Shown: positions 1-8,898, numbered from the stretch's first letter. The stretch is 64,000 bases of DNA from Microbacterium sp. CH12i (GCF_000685355.1 NZ_JHET01000002.1:186001-250000); one strand, 5' to 3'. The notes: generated by a model not told the origin, from the sequence alone. Numbers and translations are program-made.

Positions 1-897
1 CACCTCACCGGAGTGGACGACCAATGAGACGCCATGGACTCGACTCCCATCACGCGCATCGTTCACGACAAGGATGGGAGATCCATGCTCAGCCGGCTCC
101 TGACCGTGTTCGGCGATCTCGAGGTCTCTGCCCACGATCGCTCTCACCAACTCAGCCTTCGGCACTGACTCCCCCACGCGCCGATCCACTACCTGCCCGT
201 CTTTGAAGACCGTGACGTCCTCACACAATGCACTGACCTCGTCGAGTCGATGCGAGACGAAGATCACGGCAGTGCCAGAGGCTGCGAGTTCCCGGATGAT
301 GGTGTGAAGTCGTCCGGCCTCTTCCGAGGACAGGGAGGCCGTCGGCTCGTCCATCGCGATCATTCGCGCATCGCGCATGAGAGCTCTGCCGATGAGCACC
401 AACCACTGATCTGCCGGGCCGAGATCGTCGACAGAGATGTTCAGTCCGAACTTCATGCCGAGCCGTTCGGCGACAGCGCGAGCGCGAACCCGTGCGGGAC
501 GCCAATCGATGAGGCCAAGGCGCGTGGGAGGATCTTGCCCGAGAAGCATGTTCCGCAGCACGCTCCACCCGGGAATCAGGCTCATCTCCTGGTGGATGAA
601 CGCGAGGCCCAACGCGGAAGCATCACTCGGCGCAGCGATCTGCACAGCGACCCCATCGACGATGATCTTGCCGGAGTCGGGATGCTCGATGCCCGCAAGG
701 CACTTGATCAACGTCGACTTGCCCGCGCCGTTCGCCCCGACAAGCCCGTGCACCACGCCCGCCCGGATGCTGAAAGCCACGTCACGGAGAGCGTGAACTC
801 CACCGAACGATTTGCTCACCTCTTTGATCGAGATCAGCGGCCGCTCCTCCGCCTCCGCTCTCGTCACCTCGGACTGAACTCCGACTGTCGACGGCAC
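1..897 (-). CDS. Sugar ABC transporter ATP-binding protein (N-terminal part, cut by left window edge)
   Basis: Reading the minus strand from a GTG at 897 gives an open frame to base 1. It belongs to the RbsA/MglA type of two-domain sugar-importer ATPases, which power uptake at the inner face of the membrane. Walker A GANGAGKST lies near residues 54-62 and Walker B MIAMDEPTASL follows. The signature loop is degenerate (LGPADQ), as often seen in one half of this family. The GTG shares one base with the stop codon of the binding-protein gene, so the two are translationally coupled. The second nucleotide-binding domain and the permease must lie to the left. The sugar cannot be named from sequence. 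Confidence 0.85.
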   Translation of the reverse strand, partial: MPSTVGVQSEVTRAEAEERPLISIKEVSKSFGGVHALRDVAFSIRAGVVHGLVGANGAGKSTLIKCLAGIEHPDSGKIIVDGVAVQIAAPSDASALGLAFIHQEMSLIPGWSVLRNMLLGQDPPTRLGLIDWRPARVRARAVAERLGMKFGLNISVDDLGPADQWLVLIGRALMRDARMIAMDEPTASLSSEEAGRLHTIIRELAASGTAVIFVSHRLDEVSALCEDVTVFKDGQVVDRRVGESVPKAELVRAIVGRDLEIAEHGQEPAEHGSPILVVNDARDGSRVHGVSLVVHSGEV

Positions 898-1886
898 TAG
901 TCGAGCGCTTCCGGGTGCTCGGCGAGGAAATCGTCGATGTTGTCGGCCGAAACGAGGATGCCAGGAACATCGACGGTGCGAGAGCTGAAATCACCGGATT
1001 CGATTGCCGCCGCAGTCTCTTCGAACATCGTGCGCCCTTCGGCCCGCGCATCCTCAAACACTGTGGCAGTGAGCGTACCGTCCTGCACGGCCTGGATCGC
1101 CGTACTGGACCCGTTGATCCCATAGGTGAGGATGTCGGTCCGCCCCTGCTGTTTGATCGCCGAGATCGCGCCGAGAGTTGGGTCCTCCCAGCATCCCCAC
1201 ACAGCGAGGTTCCCGCTGCCCTCCGGATGCGCCGCCAACCACGCGGTCGCGTAGCGCGCACCATCCTGCAGGAACCCAGGGATATTGACCTCGTTCTTCG
1301 TGACGTTGACGTCAGGAGCCTGCTCAGCCATCATCTCGTCGAACAGCACCTCACGATCACGGCACACCTGCCCGGTGCGGTAGGTGAGCGCGAGCACTTC
1401 GCCGTCACCTCCGATCGCATCGATCATCGCGTTCGTCGCGGGCTCGGCGAATGGCGCGCCGTCGCCTGCCACGACCACAATTCCCTTACCCGCACCTCCA
1501 CCCCAGGTTGCGACCGGCACATTCGCCTGCGCAGCGGCGTTCAGCCCTGCCCCCAGTGAACTCGCCGGGAACACAAGGTTGAAGATCATCCCCGCGTCTT
1601 TATTGACGAAGTTCTGGATCGCCGTGTTCGCCTGATCTGCGTTGCCCGCAGCGTCGACGACTTCCACTGTCCAGCCGGCAGCTTCAGCCGCCTCTGTTGC
1701 TCCCTCGATGACGCGGGCGTTGTTTGCGTCGGTCGCGCTGATGGTGACGATGCCGAGGAGCGTGCTGTCATTGGCTGCGATATTCTCGGAGCCAGCCCCG
1801 CTGCTGTCGGGCACGCTGCACGCTGACAGACCGAGGACGACCGCACACGCGACCGATACCGTAAGAACGGCTTTATTCTTCCACAT
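897..1886 (-). CDS. Sugar ABC transporter substrate-binding lipoprotein
   Basis: The 329-residue product is a periplasmic-binding-protein type I / RbsB-like solute receptor. Its N terminus is a lipoprotein signal: a Lys near the start, a hydrophobic stretch, and a lipobox ending LSAC with the lipidated Cys near residue 23. The mature part starts with the family-typical LLGIVTISATDANN strand and keeps alternating Rossmann-like halves. It would capture the sugar outside the cell and deliver it to the permease. It sits between the upstream lactonase (6 bp gap) and the downstream ATPase (1 bp overlap), so it is the middle gene of one operon. The ligand is unknown. Confidence 0.87.
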   Translation of the reverse strand: MWKNKAVLTVSVACAVVLGLSACSVPDSSGAGSENIAANDSTLLGIVTISATDANNARVIEGATEAAEAAGWTVEVVDAAGNADQANTAIQNFVNKDAGMIFNLVFPASSLGAGLNAAAQANVPVATWGGGAGKGIVVVAGDGAPFAEPATNAMIDAIGGDGEVLALTYRTGQVCRDREVLFDEMMAEQAPDVNVTKNEVNIPGFLQDGARYATAWLAAHPEGSGNLAVWGCWEDPTLGAISAIKQQGRTDILTYGINGSSTAIQAVQDGTLTATVFEDARAEGRTMFEETAAAIESGDFSSRTVDVPGILVSADNIDDFLAEHPEALD

Positions 1887-1892
1887 GGTTTT

Positions 1893-2762
1893 CTACTTTC
1901 TCGAAGGAGTGATTCGTGATGGCTCCCCAGGTGCGAGGAGAAGTTCCGCGACCGAGAGCCGATCGTCGTACTGACGGGAGGGGTGTCTTTGGAATGTGGC
2001 GGACTCGTGGACGATCACGAGCCGGTCCGTGTCACCGGCGGTGCGGGACATCTCGTCGATGATCTGGAGGCCCCTCCATCCGCTACCTCCTCCAAAGCCG
2101 ATGTTCACCGGAGTGCCTGAGCCGCCGATGCCTTCTGCGTTCTCGTAGGAGTACAGCGCGTCGCCGGTCACGACCCAGTTCTCGTCGCCATCCTCGACGA
2201 CGACGTACTGACCACCCATCGTGTGGGTGTCGAGCGCAGTGCGAATGTGCAGCCCTGGATACAAGTTCTCCACAGGACCGTCGAGGAGCTTCAGTCTTCC
2301 CTGCTCCGCCATGTCCTCGAGCAACCGCACGTCTTGCGGGTCGAGGGCGCCGATGATCGACTCATACAGGTCGGCGTTATCCAACGCCCATCGCGAACTC
2401 TCCAACTCGATCCGCTGGAGGTAGAAGGTCGCGTTGGGGAAATAGCGAACCGCTCCCGCATGGTCATAGTGCGCATGAGTGAGGATGACGGTATCGATCT
2501 CTTCGGGCGAGACACCGAGCTTCGCGAGCACGACGTCCGGGGCCTGAAAATCGACGATGTTGTTCACATCATTGAATGCACGGTTCGATCCGCGATTGTC
2601 GTGCCCGACGTCGACGAGGATCTTGTGCCCGTTCCCCTCGAGGTAGACATAGGAGTAGGCGAACATACGCGTCGAGCCGTCCCACGTCCCGTAGAAAATG
2701 CACCCCACGGGATGTTCCAGGCAGTGCGAGTACTCCAGCATCCACATGGAGTATGACTTCAT
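1893..2762 (-). CDS. Metallo-beta-lactamase-fold hydrolase, lactonase (AHL/gamma-butyrolactone type)
   Basis: The 289-residue protein carries the zinc motif HAHYDH at residues 96-101, which with later His and Asp residues defines the AiiA/AttM lactonase branch of the metallo-beta-lactamase fold. These enzymes hydrolyse homoserine lactones or other small lactones in the cytoplasm. The start is set at the ATG at 2762 because GAGGAA lies 4 nt upstream and the family's N terminus begins there; the open frame runs 36 codons further up. It is the first gene of the operon with the sugar ABC importer, which suggests that the natural substrate is a sugar lactone or lactone-derived compound taken up by that importer rather than a quorum signal. 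That is inference. Confidence 0.82.
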   Translation of the reverse strand: MKSYSMWMLEYSHCLEHPVGCIFYGTWDGSTRMFAYSYVYLEGNGHKILVDVGHDNRGSNRAFNDVNNIVDFQAPDVVLAKLGVSPEEIDTVILTHAHYDHAGAVRYFPNATFYLQRIELESSRWALDNADLYESIIGALDPQDVRLLEDMAEQGRLKLLDGPVENLYPGLHIRTALDTHTMGGQYVVVEDGDENWVVTGDALYSYENAEGIGGSGTPVNIGFGGGSGWRGLQIIDEMSRTAGDTDRLVIVHESATFQRHPSRQYDDRLSVAELLLAPGEPSRITPSRK

Positions 2763-2949
2763 CGTTTCCTCATTCCGCTTTGCCGACTTTGGCCGCTGAA
2801 GCGACTCTATGGACGGTTCGTGTGCGCGGTCAAAGCCGTGAACGACTGTTTGACGCGGTATCGAATGCAAGCTCGGTTGTACCTTCGGAATGTCGTGAAG
2901 TCGACCTCAAGGAGGCGCTTATTATCGGTTAGCTACTTATCCAGACGGG

Positions 2950-2955
2950 TATTGT
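2950..2955 (+). promoter_or_regulatory. Predicted -10 box for leaderless fic transcript
   Basis: TATTGT lies exactly 6 nt before the fic ATG at 2962, with no Shine-Dalgarno sequence between them. Spacing of this kind places the transcription start at or next to the A of ATG. Confidence 0.5.
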
Positions 2956-2961
2956 GAACGT

Positions 2962-4152
2962 ATGACAGTGACGGGCGAGCCTTGGAAGGCGGTCGCATAC
3001 GAAGAGCGGCAGTGGCATCCCGCCGCTGACGTCCGCGACTCGTTCAGTCCACACCTCGCCGCTCCTGGCCCCTACCGCGCATCGGTCCCGCTGCTCATTG
3101 CAGAGATCTCAGTGCATCTCGATCCAGACACTGTGAGCCAGGCGCACGATGCGACGGCAGACCTGATCCGGCTGGACTCGGAACTCGGACGCGAGACCCG
3201 CGCGCTCGGACCGCTGCTCCTGTTGGCGGAGTGCTCCGCGAGCTCGGCAATCGAACGGGTGACCGCGTCGGCGCTCTCGGTCACCCTGGCGGAGATCGAT
3301 GAGACGCTGGAGCCCCATGCCAGGCAGGTCGTCGCTCACATGCGGGCAGACGAAATCAGTCTCGCACGCGCGGGCTCCATCGACGAAGACACCATCGTGC
3401 ATGTCCAACGCACGCTGATGGCCGCTACCCGGCCTGACCGACGCGGGCGCTGGCGCAGTCAGCAGATCTGGATTGGCGGTGGATCACGCGGACCGCAGCG
3501 TGCTTCATTCGTACCTCCGCATGAGTCTCGCGTGCCCGAGTTGATGACAGATCTGGTGGCGTTCATGCGTCGGCGCGACCTTCCTCCGCTCCCGCAGATC
3601 GCCATCGCCCACGCGCAATACGAGACGATCCACCCTTTTCTCGAGGTGAACGGACGCACCGGACGCGCAATCCTCCAGGCGATGTTGCGCCGCGCCGATC
3701 TCACACAGTCGACGGTGCTACCGGTCTCGGCTGGGCTGCTCCAAGACACGGCCGGCTACTTCGACGCCCTGACCCGGTACCGAGCCGGACACGCCGCTGA
3801 CATCGTCGATGTCTTCTCCCGAGCGGCACACACTGCCGTCGCGACCACTCGTGTGCTTATGGATGACCTAGAAGCCGTCCAGGATTCCTGGCAGGCCCGA
3901 CTAACTGCGCGGCGCGGCTCGTCGGCACGACGACTCGTCGACTTCCTGGTGCAACAACCCACCCTCAGTTCAAGGGTCGCCGTGTCACATCTCGGCGTCA
4001 CCGCGCCGAACGCACTGCTTGCGATCGACCGTTTGGTCGACGACGGCATCCTCACGCAGATCGGCTCCGGAAGGCGAAACCGCACGTGGGCTGCTTACGA
4101 TGTGCTGCAGGCTGTCGATGCGCTCGCTGAGCGCTCCCGCCGTCAGCGCTGA
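2962..4152 (+). CDS. Fic-domain protein with C-terminal winged helix
   Basis: The 396-residue protein has the Fic core motif HPFLEVNGRTGR at residues 224-235, close to the consensus HPFx[D/E]GNGRxxR. It includes the catalytic His, the acidic metal ligand and both Arg. Fic enzymes usually transfer AMP to a hydroxyl side chain of a protein target. An SSAIER stretch at residues 94-99 sits where class II Fic proteins have their autoinhibitory [S/T]xxxE[G/N] helix; the Glu is kept but G/N is Arg. The last 80 residues look like a winged-helix DNA-binding domain. It has its own leaderless-type promoter and converges on a nucleotidyltransferase gene 40 bp away. Target unknown. Confidence 0.88.
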   Translation: MTVTGEPWKAVAYEERQWHPAADVRDSFSPHLAAPGPYRASVPLLIAEISVHLDPDTVSQAHDATADLIRLDSELGRETRALGPLLLLAECSASSAIERVTASALSVTLAEIDETLEPHARQVVAHMRADEISLARAGSIDEDTIVHVQRTLMAATRPDRRGRWRSQQIWIGGGSRGPQRASFVPPHESRVPELMTDLVAFMRRRDLPPLPQIAIAHAQYETIHPFLEVNGRTGRAILQAMLRRADLTQSTVLPVSAGLLQDTAGYFDALTRYRAGHAADIVDVFSRAAHTAVATTRVLMDDLEAVQDSWQARLTARRGSSARRLVDFLVQQPTLSSRVAVSHLGVTAPNALLAIDRLVDDGILTQIGSGRRNRTWAAYDVLQAVDALAERSRRQR

Positions 4153-4191
4153 AGCCCACAACCTCAGCGAGCAGTTCGAGCGATGTACGAC

Positions 4192-4680
4192 TCACAGCGG
4201 CACCGCCTCGGCAAGCGCACGCTGACGCATGTATTCGGGCAGGTCTCGCACCGGCACGACATCGACGTGGGTATCGAGAACTGCGGACAATTCGCGTTCG
4301 AGCCGCGCCAGCGTACCGAGGCTCAGCACGCCCGGAGTCTCGACGAGCATGTCGATGTCGGATTCCGATGTCTCCGTTCGTTTCGCGACGCTCCCGAAGA
4401 TGCGGGCATCGGTCACGCCGTACTTCGTGAGCACATCCGCCACCTCCGGCCGCCGATGGGAGACACGCAAGGCCAAGGGTCCCGGAGGCTTCTGACGCAG
4501 TAACCGAGACACTTCAGGCTGGCTTCGGCGTACGATCCGGGCGATCTCGCGCTGAGACAGCCCTGCGGACGAGGCGCGGTGCACAGCACTGAGGAGCACG
4601 TCGCGAGAATCACGCTGCAGAGCATCTGCCCGCGCTGCTTCTCGGCTCACCTCGTCGGCCAGTCGCATCTGCGCGTTCAT
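4192..4680 (-). CDS. Helix-turn-helix protein with MNT-type nucleotidyltransferase domain
   Basis: The 162-residue protein combines an N-terminal helix-turn-helix (GLSQREIARIVRRSQPEVSRLL, about residues 40-61) with a minimal nucleotidyltransferase domain. GSV...SDID at residues 96-110 matches the GSx10DxD catalytic signature of the pol-beta/MNT superfamily. Such proteins act as antitoxins or as AMP/NMP transferases. The ATG at 4680 is chosen because a near-perfect palindrome abuts it and the extra ten codons upstream have no conservation signal. No obvious HEPN partner is next to it; the convergent neighbour is a Fic protein, another AMP transferase type. Self-regulation through the HTH and the palindrome is inferred. 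Confidence 0.72.
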   Translation of the reverse strand: MNAQMRLADEVSREAARADALQRDSRDVLLSAVHRASSAGLSQREIARIVRRSQPEVSRLLRQKPPGPLALRVSHRRPEVADVLTKYGVTDARIFGSVAKRTETSESDIDMLVETPGVLSLGTLARLERELSAVLDTHVDVVPVRDLPEYMRQRALAEAVPL

Positions 4681-4694
4681 ATAGCAAATGCTAT
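4681..4694. promoter_or_regulatory. Palindrome touching the start codon of the HTH-nucleotidyltransferase gene
   Basis: ATAGCAAATGCTAT has 6-bp perfect arms around AA and ends on the base before the ATG at 4680. Read on the minus strand it contains TAGCAT, a good -10 box 7 nt before the ATG. Operator, -10 element and leaderless start are therefore superimposed. Confidence 0.55.
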
Positions 4695-4718
4695 CACCCG
4701 CACTTCCCACACTCGCCC

Positions 4719-4724
4719 TACGAT
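4719..4724 (+). promoter_or_regulatory. Predicted -10 box for lactonase gene
   Basis: TACGAT is 6 nt before the ATG at 4731. GAAGG directly touches the ATG and is too close to act as a ribosome-binding site, so a leaderless mRNA is likely. Confidence 0.5.
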
Positions 4725-4730
4725 CGAAGG

Positions 4731-5759
4731 ATGACCACCTCTCCGCTCGTCCTCGTCGCCAATGCTGGCGACGGATCCGTCAGCACCTTCCGCCTCGACA
4801 ACGGGCGGCTTGAGCGCCTGGCCGTCACGGAGGGGCTCGATGGATGCTCGACCTTCGCCGTCGACGCCAGCCGCGATCTCGTCTACGCCGGAGTGAAGGG
4901 TGCGCCAGCCGGCATCCTGACTCTCTCACTTGATCGCGAGAGCGGACAGCTCACGCCGAAGTCCCGTCTCGATCTCCCCGATGGCGGCATGAACTATCTT
5001 GCGCTCACGAGCGATGGCACCGGGCTGCTCGGTGCCGCATACAGCGGCGGCTACGGCATCAGCTGCCAGGTCTCGGACGGCGTCGTTGGCGAGCCCGTGT
5101 CGAAGATCGAGTTTCCAAACCTGCATTCCGTACTGCCGAGCGCCGATGGCAACTTCGCCTACTTCGCGTCGCTGGGTGCTGACCTGGTCGCACAATACGC
5201 CCTGACCGATGACCGCCGGCTCGTACCGCTGCAGCCCGAAACCGTGGCGGCGCCGGCCGGTAGCGGCCCGCGCCACCTCGTGCTGAATAACGCGCAGGAT
5301 GCGGTGTACGTGCTCACCGAGTTCTCCGGTGAAGTGCTGCACTTCAGCCGCGACGCGCACACCGGAACGCTCGAGCTTCAGGATGCCAGCACCGCATACG
5401 ACACGTCGAAGGGCCTCGGGCACAGCGTTTTCGGCGCTGACCCACTCACGAACCACTACATCTGGGGCGCCGACCTGCACTTCGGAGCCGGCGATAGCCG
5501 CTTGTGGTGCACTGAGCGCACCGAGAACACTCTGGGCGCCGTGGCAGTGACCGACGACGGATCGGTCTCAGCTCCCGAGCGCTTCACGGTAACCGAGACC
5601 CAGCCGCGCGGATTCGCCATCAGCTCCGACGGCGCGTACCTTGTTGCCGCCGGAGAGATGTCCACGACCGTCTCGCTCTACGCCGTGCACGACGACGATC
5701 TCGAACTACTCCAGCAGTCCGAGACCGGTCACGGTGCGAACTGGGTCCGCTTCGTCTGA
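4731..5759 (+). CDS. Lactonase family protein (6-phosphogluconolactonase-like, seven-bladed propeller)
   Basis: The 342-residue protein has the repeated blade pattern of the Lactonase/Pgl family (VLVANAGDGSVSTFRLD, FAVDASRDLVYAG, RGFAISSDGAYLVAAGE, GHGANWVRF). These cytosolic enzymes hydrolyse 6-phosphogluconolactone or related sugar lactones. It starts 50 bp from the divergent HTH-nucleotidyltransferase gene and converges with the aldolase gene of the tct operon. The neighbourhood therefore holds two lactonases and an aldolase, which fits sugar-acid catabolism. Whether it is the pentose-phosphate enzyme or a specialised lactonase cannot be decided from sequence. Confidence 0.8.
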   Translation: MTTSPLVLVANAGDGSVSTFRLDNGRLERLAVTEGLDGCSTFAVDASRDLVYAGVKGAPAGILTLSLDRESGQLTPKSRLDLPDGGMNYLALTSDGTGLLGAAYSGGYGISCQVSDGVVGEPVSKIEFPNLHSVLPSADGNFAYFASLGADLVAQYALTDDRRLVPLQPETVAAPAGSGPRHLVLNNAQDAVYVLTEFSGEVLHFSRDAHTGTLELQDASTAYDTSKGLGHSVFGADPLTNHYIWGADLHFGAGDSRLWCTERTENTLGAVAVTDDGSVSAPERFTVTETQPRGFAISSDGAYLVAAGEMSTTVSLYAVHDDDLELLQQSETGHGANWVRFV

Positions 5760-5805
5760 GCGGTCACCCCAGCGCGTTCTAGGCTAAAGCGACTTCAGCG
5801 ATACC

Positions 5806-6675
5806 TCAGCGGTACTGCTCAACAACCCGGCGCACGTCCGCGCGCTCAGCATCAGTCGGCTCGGCGATGGCCATCCGGCAGTGCGTGTCAGTCACGCCCA
5901 GCACGCGGTAGCCCTCTTTCATGCGAGCCATGTCGCCGCCGATAAGCGATACGACGTCGTCAACGGACTTCTGCGCCGCGGCGATCGCCGAAGCATCGCC
6001 GGAGCGTCCGGCATCCGCCAACGCACGAAACGGCTTGGGCGTGACAGACGAGACGCCCGACACCACACCCTGAGCCCCGACCTCGACCGCAGCGATCAGG
6101 TCGCGGTCGGCTCCGGTGTATAGCTCGAAGTCAGCAGGAACCACAGCGCGGTAGGCGGCGATCTCGTCGAGCGACAACTCGCTGATCTTCGCGCCGACAA
6201 CGTTCGGCAGCGCCGACAGCCGCACCAACAGCTCCGGCGACACCGGGTTGCCACTGCGCGCCGGGTAAATGTAGACGTACAGGCGGCCATCGCCGACAGC
6301 ATCCGACACTGCCTGGTAATAATCGAAGATCGAGTCGTCGGTCGAGCGCAGGTAGTACGGAGTGAGGGCGGCGAATTCCGTCGCACCGAGGTCACGGGCG
6401 ATGCGTGTGACCCGCACAGCTTCGAACGCACTGGGCTGGCCGACATGCACGACCACGCGCATCTTGTCGGCGAGTTCCGCGAGTGCGGCCTCGACGAGAA
6501 CGCGGAACTCCGCAGCATCCACCGCCGGGAACTCCCCCGTCGTGCCGAGCACGAACGCGCCCTCGTTGCCTGACTCGCCCACAAAACGGAAGATTGCACG
6601 AGACCCGTCGAGGTCAAGACTCCCATCGCGGTGGAACGCGGTCGGGATCGCGGTGAGGATGTCGTAACGGGTCAC
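5806..6675 (-). CDS. Dihydrodipicolinate synthase family (DapA/NanA-type) aldolase or dehydratase
   Basis: The 289-residue TIM-barrel protein shows the class I aldolase signature of the family: GTTGE at residues 44-48, the catalytic Tyr in YIYP near residue 137 and the Schiff-base Lys in GAKIS at residue 163. Members use pyruvate-type ketoacids: lysine synthesis, sialate lyases, sugar-acid dehydratases. Its start overlaps the stop of tctA by 4 bp (ATGA). As the last gene of a GntR-controlled tricarboxylate transporter operon it more likely handles an imported hydroxy- or keto-acid than lysine synthesis. The exact substrate is open. Confidence 0.85.
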   Translation of the reverse strand: MTRYDILTAIPTAFHRDGSLDLDGSRAIFRFVGESGNEGAFVLGTTGEFPAVDAAEFRVLVEAALAELADKMRVVVHVGQPSAFEAVRVTRIARDLGATEFAALTPYYLRSTDDSIFDYYQAVSDAVGDGRLYVYIYPARSGNPVSPELLVRLSALPNVVGAKISELSLDEIAAYRAVVPADFELYTGADRDLIAAVEVGAQGVVSGVSSVTPKPFRALADAGRSGDASAIAAAQKSVDDVVSLIGGDMARMKEGYRVLGVTDTHCRMAIAEPTDAERADVRRVVEQYR

Positions 6676-8321
6676 TTCTTGTTCTCCTTCGACTTTCGGC
6701 GCAAGCCACGCCGCGTGGATGGGTCAGGGTTGCGCACCGTTGAGGTGAGCAGGTCTGGGTCGGCAGCGAGTTCGTTGTGCGCCTTCGAGATCTGCTCGAG
6801 GCTCTCGGTGTCGAGTACTGAATCGGCGAACGAGGCACGTTCCCCGCGCGGCTTACGGGCCGAGCGGATCGCCGGCATCACGATCGACAGCACGGCGAGC
6901 ACGAGCAGCACAATTGCGATCGGGCTGACCACCTCGAAGAACGGCTTCGTCGGGAGGATTGCGAGAGTTCGCGCGAGGTTTTCCTCCGCGAGCGGACCGA
7001 GCAGCAGCCCGAGAACGACGGGTCCTGCAGGAACTTCCATCCGTTTGAGCAGTACACCGACGACGCCGAACACGAGCATCGTGACCACCGTCGCGAGGCT
7101 GTTTGATGTTGCGTATGTGCCGATGATGCAGAAAATCAGGATGCCGGTCCATAGATACGGCTGCGGCACATCAAGCAGCTTCACCATGCCCTTCATCCGC
7201 ACGAGGCTCAGCCCCAACGACAGCAGCGTCGCGACGAGCATGATGCCGACGATCGAGACAACGAGATCCGGTCGTTCGGTGAAAAGAGATGGCCCAGGGG
7301 TAATCCCCCAGATAATCATCGAGCCGATCATCACGGCCATGACAGAGTCTCCGGGGATGCCCAGCGCCATAGTCGTGGTCAGCGATCCGCCGAGCGTCGC
7401 ACTGGATGCCGTGTCGGATGCCGCGACGCCCTCGATCGAGCCCTTTCCGAACTCCTCCGGATGCTTCGATGCCTTGCGCGCGCGGTCCCAGCCGATAAGA
7501 CCGGCGATGTCGCCACCGGCCGCGGGGATAAGCCCGACGCCGAGGCCAACTGCTCCGGCGACCGCCGTGGCACGACCACTCTGTTTGAACTCGGCTTTGT
7601 TCGGCCACCAGCGACCGAGGCTCGAGATGGGCCGCACGTTGTTCTTGCGGTAGGTGAGCAGCTGATCGAACAGCTCGGCGATACCGAAAAGCCCAATGAT
7701 GACAGCGATGAAGTTCAGACCTTCGACGAGGTCAAGGGAACCGAACGTGAAGCGCTTGTCTGCTGTCGCGGCGTACGTGCCGACGGTACCGAGCATGAGA
7801 CCGAAGAGCCCGGCGAGGATGCCCTTGAGCATCGACTTCGACGAAATACCGATCATGATCGCGATGCCGAAGATGACGAGAGCGAACAGTTCCGGAGACT
7901 TGAAGTAGTCACGAGCAAAGCTCGCGATCGGCACGGCCGCAACAGCGAAAAGCACCAGAGAGGCCAGGATGCCGACGGCCGAGACGATCGCCGACATCGT
8001 GAGCGCGAGACCGGCTCGCCCCTGTTTGGCCATCGGATAGCCGTCGAGCGTCGTGGCGATGGATGCTGGCGTGCCGGGGGTGTTGATGAGGATCGATGGC
8101 ACGCGGTCACCGAAGTTCGCTGCTACGTAGATCGTCAGCAGCACAGCGAGACCCTGCACGGGCTCAAGCGTCATAGTGAATCCGGCGGCGAGCGCGACCG
8201 CCATCGTGGCGGTGATGCCGGGGAAGGCACCAACCATGAAGCCGAGCAGGAGCCCCACGAGCATGTAGAGCAGAATCGAGATGTCAAGGAGCGAGTCGAG
8301 CCCCTCCAGGAACGGGGTCAT
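6672..8321 (-). CDS. tctA: Tripartite tricarboxylate transporter large permease TctA
   Basis: The protein has 549 residues, the usual TctA length, with about a dozen hydrophobic segments. It carries the family hallmark GxxxGAFPGITATMAVALA near residue 30 and NTPGTPASIATTLDGYPMAKQG near residue 80. TctA is the main membrane channel of a secondary carboxylate importer that depends on a periplasmic binding protein. The ATG at 8321 overlaps the tctB stop by 4 bp; the open frame upstream of it is a shadow of tctB and tctC. The C-terminal tail is cytosolic and basic. Confidence 0.93.
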   Translation of the reverse strand: MTPFLEGLDSLLDISILLYMLVGLLLGFMVGAFPGITATMAVALAAGFTMTLEPVQGLAVLLTIYVAANFGDRVPSILINTPGTPASIATTLDGYPMAKQGRAGLALTMSAIVSAVGILASLVLFAVAAVPIASFARDYFKSPELFALVIFGIAIMIGISSKSMLKGILAGLFGLMLGTVGTYAATADKRFTFGSLDLVEGLNFIAVIIGLFGIAELFDQLLTYRKNNVRPISSLGRWWPNKAEFKQSGRATAVAGAVGLGVGLIPAAGGDIAGLIGWDRARKASKHPEEFGKGSIEGVAASDTASSATLGGSLTTTMALGIPGDSVMAVMIGSMIIWGITPGPSLFTERPDLVVSIVGIMLVATLLSLGLSLVRMKGMVKLLDVPQPYLWTGILIFCIIGTYATSNSLATVVTMLVFGVVGVLLKRMEVPAGPVVLGLLLGPLAEENLARTLAILPTKPFFEVVSPIAIVLLVLAVLSIVMPAIRSARKPRGERASFADSVLDTESLEQISKAHNELAADPDLLTSTVRNPDPSTRRGLRRKSKENKK

Positions 8322-8844
8322 AGCGGGATCCTCAGGAGCATGCCGAACACGACGTAGATGAACGCCGTGACCGAGGCGGTGTAGATAACGAGACTCAACC
8401 AACGGCGGTGCCCGTAGACGAGCATGAGCGCGGCCATCAGTAGCGCAGCCGCGATCGGGAAGACCTCGATGCGGTAGCCGAACAGGATGACGGATCCGAG
8501 CGACCAAAGTGCAACGAAGACGCACGAAATCACGAGTGTCACGACCACGCGCATGACGCCGCCGGGCTGAATCGCCTCGACGTCCTCGCGGCCGGGCGGG
8601 GGCTTCGTGATCGCGTAGACGAGGATAATGATCGAGATGACGACGCAGTGACGCCGAGAACGAGCGGCCAGAAGCGCGCATCGATCTGGCCGGGCGCCGC
8701 CTCGCGGCGCAGGTGAATCTGAGTGGACAGCGCAAGAAAACCAGAGGTGAACGCGAGCGCGGCAACACCGAAGATGATCTCCATCGCCCGCGAGGGACGC
8801 GCCCCCTGGTATTCGTCGCTACTTGCGACCTCTGCGTTGGACAT
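8318..8844 (-). CDS. tctB: Tripartite tricarboxylate transporter small permease TctB, one frame break
   Basis: The first part (from ATG 8844, MSNAEVASSDEYQG) and the second part (ending MLLRIPL at 8318) are in different frames. They join at about 8641-8647. Inserting one base, for example making ACTGC into ACTGCC, gives WPLVLGVTA-VVISIIILVYAIT and a 175-residue protein with four hydrophobic segments, the expected TctB layout. TctB is the small membrane subunit paired with TctA. The stop overlaps the tctA start (ATGA). Everything else in the operon is intact, so a consensus error is more likely than decay. Confidence 0.8.
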
Positions 8845-8898
8845 ATGCTTCCTTCGACGAGTGCGGAGGCCGGGGCATCCCGGCCTCCGCGAATAGTG

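Noticed and set aside
1-899. Plus-strand frames at the left edge
   Set aside because: They are shadows of the ABC ATPase on the minus strand, which has intact Walker A and B motifs.
7461-8357. 298-codon open frame opposite tctA
   Set aside because: Shadow; extreme Arg/Glu/Asp content and no start signal, while tctA fits the operon with 4-bp overlaps.
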